From the NCBI RefSeq assembly GCF_005930355.1, contig NZ_VDBO01000001.1:2153135-2217134 (forward strand): DNA of 64,000 nt, in the 5' to 3' direction. Positions within the stretch are counted from its first letter, which is position 1. Every line of letters begins with the position of its first letter. A program made the position numbers and the translations under genes. The stretch is from Paenibacillus sinopodophylli (GTDB lineage Bacteria > Bacillota > Bacilli > Paenibacillales > Paenibacillaceae). A model generated the notes under the pieces. It saw only the letters and a list, made by a program, of their open reading frames with translations. It did no database searches and was not told the origin of the DNA. Below, piece after piece: positions 35,019 to 46,200 of the stretch.

Positions 35019-37056
35019 CCTTTGCTTCGAATTGGCTGCGGAACGGCTGCTTATCAGCATGTGAGATGTGCTCATAAGTACCGTTCGGCTGCAGCTGGCG
35101 AGCTTTTACATTATCATCAATATTTAGATGAAGCATTTTGATCAATATTTGTCTAAGCGACGGGTCAAACACTGGACATATGAGCTCAATTCGTCTCGTC
35201 AAATTCCGTGTCATCCAGTCCGCGCTGGACAAATACACCTCTTCTTCTCCCCCATTATGGAAATACATAATTCTAGCATGCTCGAGAAAGCGGTCTACGA
35301 TGCTGATCACTTGAATGTTCTCGCTGCGTCCCGGCACCCCTGGCCGCAAACAGCATACTCCGCGCACGATAAGTACGATTTTCACCCCTGCTTGAGATGC
35401 CTCGTATAACTTATCGATCATTTCCTGATTGGACAGTGAGTTCATTTTGGCAATAATACGGGCCGGTTTGCCTGCAATCGCGTTTAATCGTTCCCGGTCT
35501 ATTAGACGATACAGCTTTTCCTTCAGATCCGACGGTGCAACGCCGAAAGCTTTCCATTCATAGGGGGACGAATACCCTGTCACCTCATTGAACAAAGCCG
35601 AAGCATCGCCGCCAATAATCGGATGCGAAGTGAACAAGCCGATGTCCGTATACAATGTAGCCGTGCTGTCATTATAATTGCCTGTGCCAACATGCACATA
35701 ACGACGCAGCGTACCTTGCTCACGCCTAACGACCAGCAATATTTTCGCATGCGTTTTTAATCCGACCAAGCCGTAAACAACATGGCAGCCTGCTTTCTCA
35801 AGCTGGCGCGCCCAAGCAATGTTCCGCTCCTCGTCAAACCTCGCCTTGAGCTCCACGACGACCGTTACTTGCTTGCCGGCTTCGCCTGCCTTAGCAAGAG
35901 CTTGAACGAGCGCAGACTGACCACTGACGCGGTATAAGGTCATTTTTATAGCGAGCACGTCCGGATCATATGCCGCTTGCATAACAAAATCGTTAACGGC
36001 GTCAAACGACTCATATGGGTGGTACATTAATACGTCGCGCTGTCGAATGACCTCGAACATATCGTCTGTTTCATCGAACTCTCTTGGGTATACAGGCTCC
36101 AGTTTCTCGTAGCGCAAATTATCATTTCCTGGAACCGCCGCTGCAAATTTCATTAGAAAGCTAAGATCCAGTGGGCCGTCAATTTCGAATAAGTTATCCT
36201 CAATCTCAAGCTCCTCCGTCAGCATCTCTAGTGCGTAAGGATGCATCCCTTTCGCTACTTCAAGCCGGACCGGAATGCCCCAGCGGCGCCGACGAAGCTC
36301 CTTCTCAATTTCTTCGAGCAAATCCTCAGCATCCTCTTCATTCAGCGTAATGTCCGCATCCCTAGTGAGCCTGAATGGATTAACCGAGAAAGGAATATAG
36401 CCGTTAAACAACGTATCAATAAATTGTTCGATTAAATCCTCGAGCAGGACAAACTCTGTTTTTTTGCTATTGATTCTGCCCGGAACAGGAACGAATCTCG
36501 ATAAGATGGAAGGCACCTGCACGATAGCAAACAGCGGTTCTTCCTCCGAGTCGTTTCCTTCTTGCTTAAGGAGGACAGCCAAATACAATTCTTTCGTATG
36601 AACGAGCGGGAACGGTCTACTTTGATCGACAGCCATCGGTGTTAAGACAGGAAATACGATTTCATGAAAATAGTCCGATACGGCTTTCGTCTGCGTCACG
36701 TTCAGCTCTTCAATCGAACGAATAAATATGCCTTCACGGCTTAATCCGCGAAATACTTCTCTGTATGTACGGTATTGATCGTTAACCATTTGTGTTGCGC
36801 GTTTAATGAGCCGCTTCCAAAGTCCTGACGGCGTATAACCCGTGAAATCTATTTTTGATAAACCGGCTCTCATTTGCATTTGTATACCTGCAACTCGTAC
36901 GCTCATAAACTCGTCTAGGTTGCTCGTCACAATCGCTAGAAACTTGGCTCTCTCCAGCAGTGGGTTGTTCGGATCCTGAGCCTCTTGGAGAACTCTTCGG
37001 TTGAATTCGATCCAACTTAGGTCACGATTTACATAGTTGGATAAAAGCTTGGTCAT
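34990..37056 (-). CDS. ppk: Polyphosphate kinase 1
   Basis: Ppk1 makes long-chain polyphosphate from ATP, reversibly, through a phosphohistidine. The 688-aa protein has the N-terminal domain start NYVNRDLSWIEFNRRVLQEA, the head domain, and two phospholipase-D-like C-terminal domains. KTHAKILLVVRRE carries the autophosphorylated His, and YVHVGTGNYNDSTATLYTDIG follows. Length fits the family. The start follows AGGAGGCGTGAGAA. It overlaps ppx tail to tail by 29 bp. The gap to fxsA (37057-37215) shows no gene. Confidence 0.96.
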   Translation of the reverse strand: MTKLLSNYVNRDLSWIEFNRRVLQEAQDPNNPLLERAKFLAIVTSNLDEFMSVRVAGIQMQMRAGLSKIDFTGYTPSGLWKRLIKRATQMVNDQYRTYREVFRGLSREGIFIRSIEELNVTQTKAVSDYFHEIVFPVLTPMAVDQSRPFPLVHTKELYLAVLLKQEGNDSEEEPLFAIVQVPSILSRFVPVPGRINSKKTEFVLLEDLIEQFIDTLFNGYIPFSVNPFRLTRDADITLNEEDAEDLLEEIEKELRRRRWGIPVRLEVAKGMHPYALEMLTEELEIEDNLFEIDGPLDLSFLMKFAAAVPGNDNLRYEKLEPVYPREFDETDDMFEVIRQRDVLMYHPYESFDAVNDFVMQAAYDPDVLAIKMTLYRVSGQSALVQALAKAGEAGKQVTVVVELKARFDEERNIAWARQLEKAGCHVVYGLVGLKTHAKILLVVRREQGTLRRYVHVGTGNYNDSTATLYTDIGLFTSHPIIGGDASALFNEVTGYSSPYEWKAFGVAPSDLKEKLYRLIDRERLNAIAGKPARIIAKMNSLSNQEMIDKLYEASQAGVKIVLIVRGVCCLRPGVPGRSENIQVISIVDRFLEHARIMYFHNGGEEEVYLSSADWMTRNLTRRIELICPVFDPSLRQILIKMLHLNIDDNVKARQLQPNGTYEHISHADKQPFRSQFEAKVIATWKGLA

Positions 37057-37215
37057 TTCTCACGCCTCCTGAGTAATTTTGCGAAATTAACCTGCTTTTA
37101 TAGCATACGCTGCAGTATGCGTATCAAGACTGCCGCAAGAAACGACAACTTTCTCTTCTATTATGAAGCAGAACTATTATTGCCATGTTAACCTTTTGTA
37201 AATATGGCGTAAATA

Positions 37216-37608
37216 TTAGAACCTTCCTATCTTAAAATTGCCGTTTCTCATTCTTTTTTCGATCCAATGCAGCATCATTTGTCTATAGAACAATCTCGTC
37301 GGTGGAAAGAGCAGCGTAACACCTACTATATCGGACAAAAATCCCGGCATAAGGAGTAATAGGCCTCCAGCAAGCACACAAAGACCATCGAGCATGGTTT
37401 GTCCTGGGATTTGACCAGCCTGCATTTGGCGCTGGGCCTCGCCCCACACTCTGCGTCCTTCTGCTCTAGCCAGATAAGCGCCGGCAAGTCCCGTCACGAG
37501 AAGGATAAGCAAGGTATTCCATCCACCGATCCAACTACCCATTTGAAAGATTCCCCATAGTTCGATAACAGGCACAATAATAAAAACCGCTAGCAGCCAT
37601 TTGTACAT
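37216..37608 (-). CDS. FxsA family membrane protein
   Basis: A 130-aa protein with three to four hydrophobic spans, of the FxsA family (YtzA of B. subtilis). It starts KWLLAVFIIVPVIELWGIFQMG and has the family segment TLLILLVTGLAGAYLARAEGRRVW and the GLCVLAGGLLLLMPGFLSDIVG loop. In E. coli FxsA eases exclusion of phage T7 by the F plasmid; its normal role is unknown. It lies close to pyk and citZ, the same area as ytzA in B. subtilis. A set of 37-bp repeats separates it from the thioesterase gene. The ATG follows AAGGAGGTCCAATT. Confidence 0.88.
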   Translation of the reverse strand: MYKWLLAVFIIVPVIELWGIFQMGSWIGGWNTLLILLVTGLAGAYLARAEGRRVWGEAQRQMQAGQIPGQTMLDGLCVLAGGLLLLMPGFLSDIVGVTLLFPPTRLFYRQMMLHWIEKRMRNGNFKIGRF

Positions 37609-37633
37609 AATTGGACCTCCTTAAAAGTTTGCG

Positions 37634-37733
37634 AAGCAAACTTACTTCGTAAGCATTAGCTTGGTTTGCCAAGCAAACTTACTTCGTAAGCATTAGCTTG
37701 GTTTGTAAAGCAAACTTACTTCGTAAGCAGCAG
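37634..37733. repeat. 37-bp tandem repeat, about 2.7 copies, reaching into the thioesterase 3' end
   Basis: Units begin at 37634, 37671 and 37708 with AAGCAAACTTACTTCGTAAG, followed by CATTAGCTTGGTTTG in the first two. Each holds the small palindrome CTTACTTCGTAAG. The thioesterase stop codon (37716-37718) lies in the third unit. A loosely similar stretch is found at 42436-42474. Confidence 0.8.
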
Positions 37734-38183
37734 ATTATACAGCTCGGGCATTACTTTATTTAAGCGGGCGGGCTGCCAAGCAGCATTCACCCACACATGC
37801 TTCGTTCCGCCTTCTACAAGCAACTCACCGGGCAATTGCTCGTTACCCGCAATCTCTCGTGCTTGGAAGTTCATATCTGAGATTCTTCTTACCTGTGACT
37901 CAAAAGTGACGCGCACAGGCGTGCAGGCAGATATGCGCGTGCAGACAATGACCGTATCATCATAGCGCGCTGGTAAGATGTAGCGACATTGCAAATCAAC
38001 AACAGGCAGCAGCAGTCCCTGCCCTTCAATTTCTTTATAGGTATAACCGGCATTTCTTATCCATTCAGTACGTCCGATTTCAAACCAGGTTACATAATTC
38101 CCATGGAATACAACGCCCATTTGATCCGTTTCCTGATACCGAACGCGCAGTGGATGTACATACCAACTAGTATGTGAAAGCAT
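37716..38183 (-). CDS. Acyl-CoA thioesterase of the 4HBT (YbgC-like) type
   Basis: A 155-aa hotdog-fold thioesterase. The active-site block is RVRYQETDQMGVVFHGNYVTWFEIGR near residues 14-39, with the catalytic Asp of the form DQMGVVFHGNY. The substrate acyl chain cannot be named. The rest shows the expected central strands and ends in PELYNLLLTK, where the last codons come from a 37-bp repeat unit. The ATG lies 4 nt after AGGAGGGG. The gene lies between pyk and fxsA, after an element copy that would fall in its 5' leader. Confidence 0.85.
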   Translation of the reverse strand: MLSHTSWYVHPLRVRYQETDQMGVVFHGNYVTWFEIGRTEWIRNAGYTYKEIEGQGLLLPVVDLQCRYILPARYDDTVIVCTRISACTPVRVTFESQVRRISDMNFQAREIAGNEQLPGELLVEGGTKHVWVNAAWQPARLNKVMPELYNLLLTK

Positions 38184-38204
38184 TTAACCCCTCCTGACAT
38201 CAAC

Positions 38205-38308
38205 CAAGGTGAAACGGCTGTCGCCGTTCTTTGGCGGCTCAGCGCGTTTCAGTCCGAGAAATATAAGCGGAGTATAAGGGTCAAACTTATACTTTCTTAT
38301 ATTTTGAA
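38205..38308 (+). repeat. Dispersed double-hairpin element, copy C
   Basis: A complete copy: CAAGGTGAAACGGCTG, a GTCGCC.../GGCGGC stem, CGCGTTTCAGTCCGAG, then an A/T-rich second hairpin ending in CTTATATTTTGAA. It lies between the pyk terminator and the thioesterase gene. Confidence 0.8.
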
Positions 38309-38338
38309 TTAAACAAGCATATAAGATCATGAATTAGC

Positions 38339-38371
38339 AAAAAGCGACGGTGAGATTCACCATCGCTTTAA
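38339..38371 (-). terminator. Terminator of pyk
   Basis: AAAGCGA and TCGCTTT flank GGTGA/TCACC around a 3-nt loop. On the minus strand a run of T follows. It lies 40 bp after the pyk stop. Confidence 0.85.
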
Positions 38372-38409
38372 ACTTCTACTTATTGAATTATTTTAAAGTA
38401 CTTTAATCA

Positions 38410-40164
38410 TTAAAATACTTTAGATTGGCCGTGATAGATAACACCAGTTTCGCCGTAGATGGTAACTTCCATTCCATCTTTAAGCAATTCTGTCGCGTTC
38501 GAGATACCTAGAATAACTGGGATTCCAAGGTTTAGGCCGACTACTGCAGCATGGCTCGTAATTCCGCCTTGCTCTGTAATAACCGCTCCAGCTTTCTCGA
38601 AAGCAGGCATATATTCTTTATCTGTCGAAACGGTAACCAAGATCGAGCCTTCAGTCGTTTTTGCAATCGCTTCTTGTGGTGTGCGAGCTACAACGATTTT
38701 ACCGATAGCCGTTTGGCTGCCGATACCTTGACCTTGTGCCAAAAGCTCACCGATATGGTGGATTTTGATAAGGTTTGTTGTACCAGCACGGCCAACAGGA
38801 ACGCCTGCTGTGATGACAACTGTATCACCAAGATTAAGGAATCCTGTGCTCAAGCCGCCTTTAACCGCATTTTCGAACATTTCATCCGTTGTATCAGCAT
38901 CAGGACCAAGAACAGCGAATACACCCCAAATGAGTGATAGACGACGCAATACCTTCTCGTCAGTCGTTACAGCAATAATCGGTGCTTTCGGCTTGTACTT
39001 CGCTACCATGCGAGCTGTGAAGCCGCTTTGCGTCGAAGTAATGATTGCTTTCGCTCTCAAATCAAGTGCAGAGTTTGCAACAGCTTGGCTGATTGCTTCT
39101 GTTACTGATGTTTGTTGAGCGTTTGCTTGTTTCGTGAATATTTCACGATATTCCAAAGCTGCTTCAGCGCGCTCTGCAATACGTGCCATCGTTTGTACGG
39201 ATTCAGTCGGGTAACGTCCCGCAGCTGTTTCACCAGACAACATGATTGCATCTGTACCGTCGAAGATCGCATTCGCAACGTCACTCGCTTCTGCGCGAGT
39301 TGGACGAGGGTTGCGTTGCATGGAATCAAGCATTTGTGTAGCTGTGATAACCGGCTTACCTACAAGGTTACCTTTTTTGATCATATTTTTCTGAACGAGT
39401 GGAACTTCTTCTGCTGGAATTTCTACGCCAAGATCTCCACGAGCTACCATCAAACCGTCGGAAACCTCAAGAATTTCATCAAGGTTGTCTACGCCTTCTT
39501 GGTTCTCGATTTTGGAGATGATTTGGATATGTCCTGCATTATGGCGCTCAAGCAGCTCACGAATTTCAAGCACGTCGCTTGCTTTACGTACGAAAGAAGC
39601 TGCAATGAAATCTACGCCTTGCTCGATTCCGAATACGATATCATTCGCATCCTTCTCCGTAATACCAGGCAAAGAAATTTTCACTCCAGGTACGTTAACG
39701 CCTTTTTTACTTTTGATTGGGCCGCTGTTTACGATGCGGCAAAGAATTTCTGTTCCTTTAACTTCTTCTACTGTCAAACCGATCAAACCATCGTCGATTA
39801 GAATCGTCGAGCCGATTGATACATCGTTTGGCAAATTGTTGTAAGTAATGGGAACACGATTGCGATCGCCTAGAATTTCCTCAGTCGTCAACGTGATCGT
39901 GTCGCCTTGGTTCAATTCAATAGGCTCTTCTTTGAGCTTGCCTAGACGGATTTCTGGACCTTTCGTATCAAGCAATACCGCTACTGAAGTGCCGAGTTCG
40001 GCATTTGCAAGGCGGATGTTTTTGATACGGTTGCCGTGCTCTTCGAAATCTCCGTGGGAGAAGTTAAGACGGGCAACGTTCATACCTGCATGAATAAGTT
40101 TTTTTGTGTTTTCCAACGACTCGCTGGATGGACCGATTGTACAAACGATTTTAGTTTTGCGCAT
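38410..40164 (-). CDS. pyk: Pyruvate kinase with C-terminal PEP-utiliser-like domain
   Basis: Pyruvate kinase makes ATP and pyruvate from PEP and ADP. The 584-aa protein starts [14 protein letters not shown] and has [10 protein letters not shown], the catalytic Lys block [25 protein letters not shown], and [31 protein letters not shown] region. After the allosteric domain comes a further domain of about 110 residues with [14 protein letters not shown] and LGIPVILG, related to the phosphohistidine domain of PEP-using enzymes. This extension is normal in Bacillus and Geobacillus. The start follows GGAGG. accA lies 94 bp upstream; the pfkA gene found between accA and pyk in Bacillus is not here. 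Confidence 0.97.
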   Translation of the reverse strand: MRKTKIVCTIGPSSESLENTKKLIHAGMNVARLNFSHGDFEEHGNRIKNIRLANAELGTSVAVLLDTKGPEIRLGKLKEEPIELNQGDTITLTTEEILGDRNRVPITYNNLPNDVSIGSTILIDDGLIGLTVEEVKGTEILCRIVNSGPIKSKKGVNVPGVKISLPGITEKDANDIVFGIEQGVDFIAASFVRKASDVLEIRELLERHNAGHIQIISKIENQEGVDNLDEILEVSDGLMVARGDLGVEIPAEEVPLVQKNMIKKGNLVGKPVITATQMLDSMQRNPRPTRAEASDVANAIFDGTDAIMLSGETAAGRYPTESVQTMARIAERAEAALEYREIFTKQANAQQTSVTEAISQAVANSALDLRAKAIITSTQSGFTARMVAKYKPKAPIIAVTTDEKVLRRLSLIWGVFAVLGPDADTTDEMFENAVKGGLSTGFLNLGDTVVITAGVPVGRAGTTNLIKIHHIGELLAQGQGIGSQTAIGKIVVARTPQEAIAKTTEGSILVTVSTDKEYMPAFEKAGAVITEQGGITSHAAVVGLNLGIPVILGISNATELLKDGMEVTIYGETGVIYHGQSKVF

Positions 40165-40258
40165 GTTAAGTTTCCTCCGTAAATTGCCTGATATTCTATT
40201 CTATACTGACATGACACCCCACTGCTTGTACAGCGAAATAATCAATTTTACATATAAT

Positions 40259-41329
40259 TTACTGAACGGTTGGTGTTGCCTCTTGCGATTGAACAGATTG
40301 TTGCTCCGTACCTTCAGTCGATTCATCCTTGCTAGGATCGGTTTCAGCCGTTTCTAACACCTCAAGCGGCTTCTCCGCAATTTTGAATTGCCCTACCTTG
40401 CGGAACTTATTATAACGGTCTTCAATCAATTGCTCCGCTGTCAAAGGAAGAAGTTCTTGTAAATGAAGCCACAGCTTCTCCTTAATTTGCTCAGCTTGGA
40501 ATTCCAAATCCTTATGTGCTCCGCCTTGCGGCTCAGCTATAATATCTTCAATGATACCGAACTCCAGCAAATCCTTGGCTGTAATCTTCATCGCTTCAGC
40601 TGCTTGATCCGCCTTCGATGCATCCTTCCACAAAATAGATGCTGCACCATTCGGCGAAATAGCACTGTAAATCGCATTCTCCAGCATTAACACGCGGTTA
40701 CCCACACCAAGTGCAAGAGCACCGCCACTGCCGCCTTCGCCGATAACGACACATACGATAGGCACACCGAAACCCGCCATCTCACGCAAATTTCGTGCAA
40801 TCGCTTCAGATTGACCACGTTCCTCTGCTGTTTTGCCAGGATAAGCGCCCTTCGTGTCAATAAAGGTAATGATCGGACGTTTAAATTTGTTCGCCTGCTC
40901 CATAAGTCTAAGCGCCTTGCGGAAGCCCTCTGGGTGAGGACTGCCGAAGAAACGTGCAATATTCTCACGCGTATCTTTGCCTCGTTGATGACCAATGACT
41001 GTAACAGGAACGCCATTCAGCTTGGCAAGACCTCCAACGATCGCAAGATCATCTGCGAACAAACGATCGCCGTGAAGCTCCATATAATCAGTAAAAACCG
41101 TCTGAATAAAATCAAGCGAAGTTGGACGCTGATGATGGCGTGCCATATGCATTTTTTGAGCAGGGGAAAGCTCACTGTACAGTTCTTCCTCCAGCTGCTT
41201 GCACTTCTGCTCGAGCCCGCGAATCTCTTCCGTGAAGTCAATACCCTTCTCCACGCTCAGCGTTTTCAGCTCTGTAACCTTCTGCCGCAAATCGTTCAAC
41301 GGTTTTTCGAAAGGCAGCTCACCCGCCAT
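40259..41329 (-). CDS. accA: Acetyl-CoA carboxylase carboxyltransferase subunit alpha
   Basis: The alpha subunit of the carboxyltransferase moves the carboxyl group from biotin to acetyl-CoA in fatty-acid synthesis. The protein shows LELHGDRL-type text, [34 protein letters not shown], and [15 protein letters not shown], the family pattern of crotonase-fold CT subunits. A Thr/Glu/Ser-rich tail (about the last 35 residues) is longer than usual. The open frame extends to 41362, but ATG 41329, 9 nt after a GGGGGG tract, gives [10 protein letters not shown] as in other AccA. It overlaps the accD end by 11 bp, so the subunits are coupled. Confidence 0.96.
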   Translation of the reverse strand: MAGELPFEKPLNDLRQKVTELKTLSVEKGIDFTEEIRGLEQKCKQLEEELYSELSPAQKMHMARHHQRPTSLDFIQTVFTDYMELHGDRLFADDLAIVGGLAKLNGVPVTVIGHQRGKDTRENIARFFGSPHPEGFRKALRLMEQANKFKRPIITFIDTKGAYPGKTAEERGQSEAIARNLREMAGFGVPIVCVVIGEGGSGGALALGVGNRVLMLENAIYSAISPNGAASILWKDASKADQAAEAMKITAKDLLEFGIIEDIIAEPQGGAHKDLEFQAEQIKEKLWLHLQELLPLTAEQLIEDRYNKFRKVGQFKIAEKPLEVLETAETDPSKDESTEGTEQQSVQSQEATPTVQ

Positions 41330-42188
41330 AGGATGTTTCCCCCCTTGCGACATGCATATCAAGCAGCTTCGTTAACGTAGGCTTCATATCTTTGCGGTGG
41401 ACAACCTTATCCAATTGGCCATGCTGCAAATTAAATTCAGCCGTCTGGAAATCATCAGGCAGCTTCTGGCGGATCGTCTGTTCAATGACGATTCGACCGG
41501 CAAATCCGATTAAAGCACCAGGCTCGGCCAAATTATAATCACCTAAGCTCGCAAAGCTAGCCGATACCCCACCTGTAGTAGGATCGGTAAAAATTGAGAT
41601 AAACAAACCACCAGCACCTTGAAATCTAGAAAGCGCTGCGCTTGTTTTGGCCATTTGCATCAGGCTGATAATGCCTTCCTGCATCCGGGCGCCGCCGGAG
41701 GTTGAGAAAATGAGAAGCGGCAGCTGTTTGGCGTGAGCCGCTTCAATCGCTCTTGTTATTTTCTCTCCAACGACGGATCCCATACTACCAGTAAAGAAAT
41801 CAAAGCTCATAACGGATACGACAACCGGAAAACCGCCGATCGTACCTTCTCCTGTAATGACAGCATCGCGAAGATTCGATTTGTTCTTCTGCTGCTCAAG
41901 CTTGCTGGCATATCCAGGGAAGTTAAGAGGATCGACGGATTCCATATCCGCATCGTATTCGAGCAAATGCCCGTCATCTAACGTCAAAGCGATACGTTCC
42001 CAAGCGGTGAGACGAAAATGATGTCCGCAGGAGGAGCATACCTTCAAGTTTTTCTCTAGTTCTTTGCTGTACTGAATGGTGCCGCACTTGGAGCACTTAT
42101 TCATTAAGCCCTCAGGAACCTCGCGCTTGCGCGGCTCCGATGGTATGGTTGCATACTTCTTCTTCGTAAATAGATCCTTTATTTGCAC
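41319..42188 (-). CDS. accD: Acetyl-CoA carboxylase carboxyltransferase subunit beta
   Basis: The beta subunit of the carboxyltransferase, partner of AccA. The N-terminal zinc ribbon has four cysteines in [17 protein letters not shown] (CxxC) and VCSSCGHH (CxxC). The crotonase-like domain follows with [43 protein letters not shown] and AGRIVIEQT. The GTG at 42197 overlaps the ribosome binding site; GTG 42188, 8 nt after GAGAGG, is preferred (289 aa). accA overlaps its stop. Both genes form part of the dnaE-accD-accA-pyk order common in Bacillota. Confidence 0.95.
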   Translation of the reverse strand: MQIKDLFTKKKYATIPSEPRKREVPEGLMNKCSKCGTIQYSKELEKNLKVCSSCGHHFRLTAWERIALTLDDGHLLEYDADMESVDPLNFPGYASKLEQQKNKSNLRDAVITGEGTIGGFPVVVSVMSFDFFTGSMGSVVGEKITRAIEAAHAKQLPLLIFSTSGGARMQEGIISLMQMAKTSAALSRFQGAGGLFISIFTDPTTGGVSASFASLGDYNLAEPGALIGFAGRIVIEQTIRQKLPDDFQTAEFNLQHGQLDKVVHRKDMKPTLTKLLDMHVARGETSYGG

Positions 42189-42228
42189 GTGTGACACCTC
42201 TCAAGGCGCAATAGTATAAAGCTATCCA

Positions 42229-42420
42229 TCATAAAGGGCGCATAATGGAGTTAAATACTTCTTGTACTTCCTCCAACTCTCCTGATGGAACCAGTATCTC
42301 GTATTGCTGTTTGGACAGATTGACAGAGCGGATTTTCACCAAAAATCCTTCCTCCGTTAGCCGCTTCTTGATGTTATCTGCGATTTTTGCTGTTGGTGCG
42401 ATATAAATGACCGTCCACAT
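42229..42420 (-). CDS. Small conserved protein of unknown function
   Basis: A 63-aa protein (MWTVIYIAPTAKIADNIKKRL at the start), with alternating helix and strand pattern similar to short DUF2007-like or ferredoxin-fold proteins; I do not recognise a firm family. No membrane span or signal. Two ATGs follow AGGAGG at 4 and 7 nt; the second (42420) is preferred. It lies between the second pgpA-like gene and accD on the same strand, and small genes of this kind are found next to accD in Paenibacillus, so it is likely to be real. Confidence 0.65.
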   Translation of the reverse strand: MWTVIYIAPTAKIADNIKKRLTEEGFLVKIRSVNLSKQQYEILVPSGELEEVQEVFNSIMRPL

Positions 42421-42515
42421 CATGGTACCTCCTGAAAACTTTGCTTCCGCAAAGCTCACTTACTAAGCATAGCTATCCCGGTAACAGGCCATATGATCTC
42501 ATAATGATACCATAG

Positions 42516-43007
42516 TCATGGCGAATCCGGCAAATGATATCGGATCGCTTTCGGGTCCTGATGCGCAATTCTGGCCGATGCAGCAGCGGCTAATCCGGCA
42601 ACCAAGTCATCCAAAAACACATGAATGCGCTCGCCTTTCACATTCAATTGACGAATAATACCGGGTTTTACTTTATCCAAATATCCGAAGCTCGTCAATC
42701 CAATCATGCCATAAACATTCGTTATCCCGAGCGCCAGTGTCTCATCAACGCCATATAGCGACTCATCGGTTTCCATAATTGACTGCAAGGGCTCGGGCAA
42801 TAATTTGCGCTCTGCCAGCTCATCTAGGGCAATGCCCGTATACATGACGTATTGAACCTCGCGCTTGGCAAGTACTGCCCTTACGCTCTCCTCGCATTCT
42901 TCCATTGTTAAGTCGGCATTGTAGGGACGCTGAAGCGTATAAACAATTTCGGATACGTCGTCGATCGATACCCCTCGTTTTAAGAGCCATTTCTCGATTC
43001 CTGTCAT
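42516..43007 (-). CDS. PgpA-family phosphatase (YutG-like), paralogue 2
   Basis: The family blocks DESLYGVDETLAL, NVYGMIGLTSFGYLDKVKPG and HVFLDDLVAGLAA match those of the paralogue at 4496-5035, and the N-terminal TGIEKWLLKRGVS corresponds to its DEWLIKRGVT. PgpA enzymes dephosphorylate phosphatidylglycerophosphate. Having two copies 37 kb apart suggests a split of roles or substrates. The open frame runs to 43187, but ATG 43007, 10 nt after GGAGG, fits the family length (163 aa); ATG 43016 is only 1 nt from the site. It follows dnaE by about 195 bp and precedes the small gene before accD. Confidence 0.82.
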   Translation of the reverse strand: MTGIEKWLLKRGVSIDDVSEIVYTLQRPYNADLTMEECEESVRAVLAKREVQYVMYTGIALDELAERKLLPEPLQSIMETDESLYGVDETLALGITNVYGMIGLTSFGYLDKVKPGIIRQLNVKGERIHVFLDDLVAGLAAAASARIAHQDPKAIRYHLPDSP

Positions 43008-43202
43008 CGGACTCATCCCTCCAGTAGCTGCTTGTACGTTTACCCTTGGAAACATTGGCGTGAGCAGATGACATTGTCCTAAACATAAGGTTCTCGAGTA
43101 AAGGAGCATCATTGCCATCGTCACTTGTATCTCTAAACATATGCAAGTACGAGCCCTTACGTGCACAAGAAATACTTTTGTTTCCAAGACAACGGGAATA
43201 GG

Positions 43203-46200
43203 CTATCTGACGATAATCGTCCCTGCGCCAAGCAGCTTCTCCGCAGCAGCAATAAGCTGAGAGGACGGCTTAACACGGTAGCTGTCGCTAAGAGCGATAG
43301 ACTTCTGACTTTGCTCATAGAACAACACGGTTGCAAGCTGACCAGGGTGACTTGCGAGCAACACTTTAAGCTGCTCCAATATCACTGGCTGCTCCATCTG
43401 GGACGAGATTTTGATATAGGCACGCTGCGGCTTACGATCTGCTTGGAGAGTCGTTTTCACTCCCTCTCCAACAGCAGCCACGGTATGATCCGCACCGGAT
43501 ACTAACGTTGCTTTGCTTCTTAGTGGCTGCCCATTGCGTGCTTCCGCTGAAGCAGGCGTACTTTGCGCTGCCGTTTGGCTTGAAGCAGCCCCACTGCTGC
43601 TTGTGCGTGCCGCGCGCGCTTTAGCCTGCTTCTGCAGCCTTGCAGCATGCTCTCTGAGATCCATATCGGTATCTGCAATGGGCACACAATCCTCCACTAG
43701 AAGCTTATAATCGTCATCTTGCTGCTGAACAGTTGCCTGAATGATCGCAAGGCCGCCCTTCGCAAGCTTGCTGCCGATCCGTTTCCATACCGCCGGGAAA
43801 ACAACTGCTTCAACGCGCATGATTCGGTCCTCCAGCTCGATAAAACCCATTGAAAGACCTTTCTTATTCGTGAAAGGTTTAATCGATACGACCATTACAC
43901 CAACAATCGCGATGGTGCCATCCTTCGCATCGCTCAGCTCCAATAGTCGATCAAGACCAAGCGGTGCAAGCTGCTGCTCCGCTGCATCCAGTGGGTGGCC
44001 CGATAAGTATAAGCCTAGCAGCTCCCGCTCGAAATCCAACTGCTGTCCAGTCGTGTACGGACGTATATCCGGAAGCTCGACATCCCAGTTCTGAATTTCG
44101 TCCAGACCGAACATTTCGATTTGCAGCTCCTCGCGTTCCTTGCGCCATTTGACTGCTGTTTCCACCGTTTCCTCAAGTGCGGCCAGCAACTGGGCACGAT
44201 GTCCAGGAAGTGTGTCGAAGGCTCCCGCTTGAATAAGAGACTCGAGAACCCGCTTATTCACGACGCGCAAATCCACTCTTTGACACAGATCGAGCAAGCT
44301 CTCAAAGGGACGTTCTTGACGCTCTTTCATTAGCGCATCAATCGCCTGAGTACCTACGTTTTTAATCGATGCTAAACCAAAGCGAACGGCCTGCTCGGTC
44401 GGTGTGAATGAAACGCTGCTTTCATTTACGTCAGGAGGCCATACTGCAATGCCCATGCGGCGGCATTCATCCACATATTCAGCTGTTTTACGCTGGTTTC
44501 CGGTGACTGAAGCAAGCATCGATGCCATGAAAGGAATCGGATAATTGGCTTTAAGCCAAGCTGTCTGGAAAGCAAGCACGCCGTATGCTGCGGCATGTGC
44601 ACGTGGAAAACCATAATCAGCGAATCGAACGATCATATCATAGACACGGTTAGCCTCTTCATCCGAATACCCTTGCATGAGGCTTCCCTTTACGAAATGT
44701 GCACGCTCCTCGTCAAGCACTTCCCGCTTTTTCTTGGAGACGGCGCGGCGCAGTAAATCAGCTTCACCTAGCGAGAAGCCTGCCATCAAGGATGCAATCT
44801 GCATGATCTGCTCCTGATACACAATGATCCCGTAGGTTTCCGATAAAATCGGCTCAAGCGAGTGGTGAGGATATTCTACAGTAACAAGTCCATGCTTTCC
44901 TTGTATATATTTAGGAATAAACTCCATAGGACCTGGTCGGTAGAGGGCTAACACAGATACGATATCCTCGAATTCCGTCGGCTTCAGCTCCTTCAGCACC
45001 CGCCGTACACCAGCTGACTCAAGCTGGAATATACCCGTCGTATCGCCTCTGCTGAGCATGGCATACGTCGCAGGATCATTATCGCTAATCGATTGAAAGT
45101 CGATGATTTTGCCATGCTGCTCTTTAATCGCTTGAAGTGCGCGCTCCAATATGGAGAGCGTACGAAGTCCGAGAAAATCCATTTTGAGCAGTCCAATTGA
45201 TTCCAGATGCTCCATCGAATACTGAGTCAGCGGAATTTGCTCGCTGCCAGTCTGAATCGGCGTATGGTTCGTTAGCGGCTCCTGCGAAATAACAACACCT
45301 GCAGCATGCGTAGATGAATGCCGAGGCATTCCTTCTACCTTTACAGCCATCTTGAGCATGCTAGCCGTCTTAGGCTGACGCTCACTGGCTTCGCGCAGCT
45401 CGCTGCTCATACGAAGTGCCTCTTCCAGCGTAATGCCGAGTTGATTCGGAATAAGCTTGGCTGCACGGTCTACCTCATGGAATGGTACGTTCATCGCTCT
45501 TCCTACATCCCGTACAGCCGCCTTTGCCGCCATCGTTCCGAAGGTAATAATCTGAGCGACATGCTCATCTCCATATTTAGCTGCCACATAGGCGATAACC
45601 TCATCACGGCGCTCATCGTTGAAATCGATATCGATATCGGGCATAGAAATACGCTCAGGATTCAAAAATCGCTCAAACAACAGCTTATATTTCAGCGGAT
45701 CAACATCGGTAATTCGCAGCGTGTAGGCAACTAAGCTGCCCGCAGAAGAGCCGCGTCCCGGTCCCGTTCTAATCCCGCTTTCATGAGCAAAGCGAATAAA
45801 ATCCCAAACGATTAGAAAATAATCGCTGAATCCCATCTTATCAATGACGGAGAGCTCATATTCCAGCCTCTGCTCTGCTTTTTGCATAAACTCCTGATCT
45901 AACGGCAATCCTGCATATCTTGCCGCCAAGCCGTCTATGCATAGCGCAGCCAAATAGTCTGAAGAGCTCATCGCAGACGGTACTGGACGGAATACGGGAA
46001 GAGCTGCCCTGCCAAAAGTTAGTTCCAGCTCGCATTTATCCGCAATTTCAATGGTGTTCGATATAGCTTCTGGTACATGCCGATACAGCAATGCCATTTC
46101 TTCCGTGCTTTTCAAATACATCTGGTCGGAATGCATACGCAATCTGCCTTCGTCTTCCGTTGTTTTGCCTGTGCCTATACATATAAGCACATCCTGCATC

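Noticed and set aside
42436..42474. Another copy of the 37-bp repeat of 37634
   Set aside because: Only a loose likeness (TTTGC...GCAAAG, AAGCAT.AGCT); too short and changed to call.
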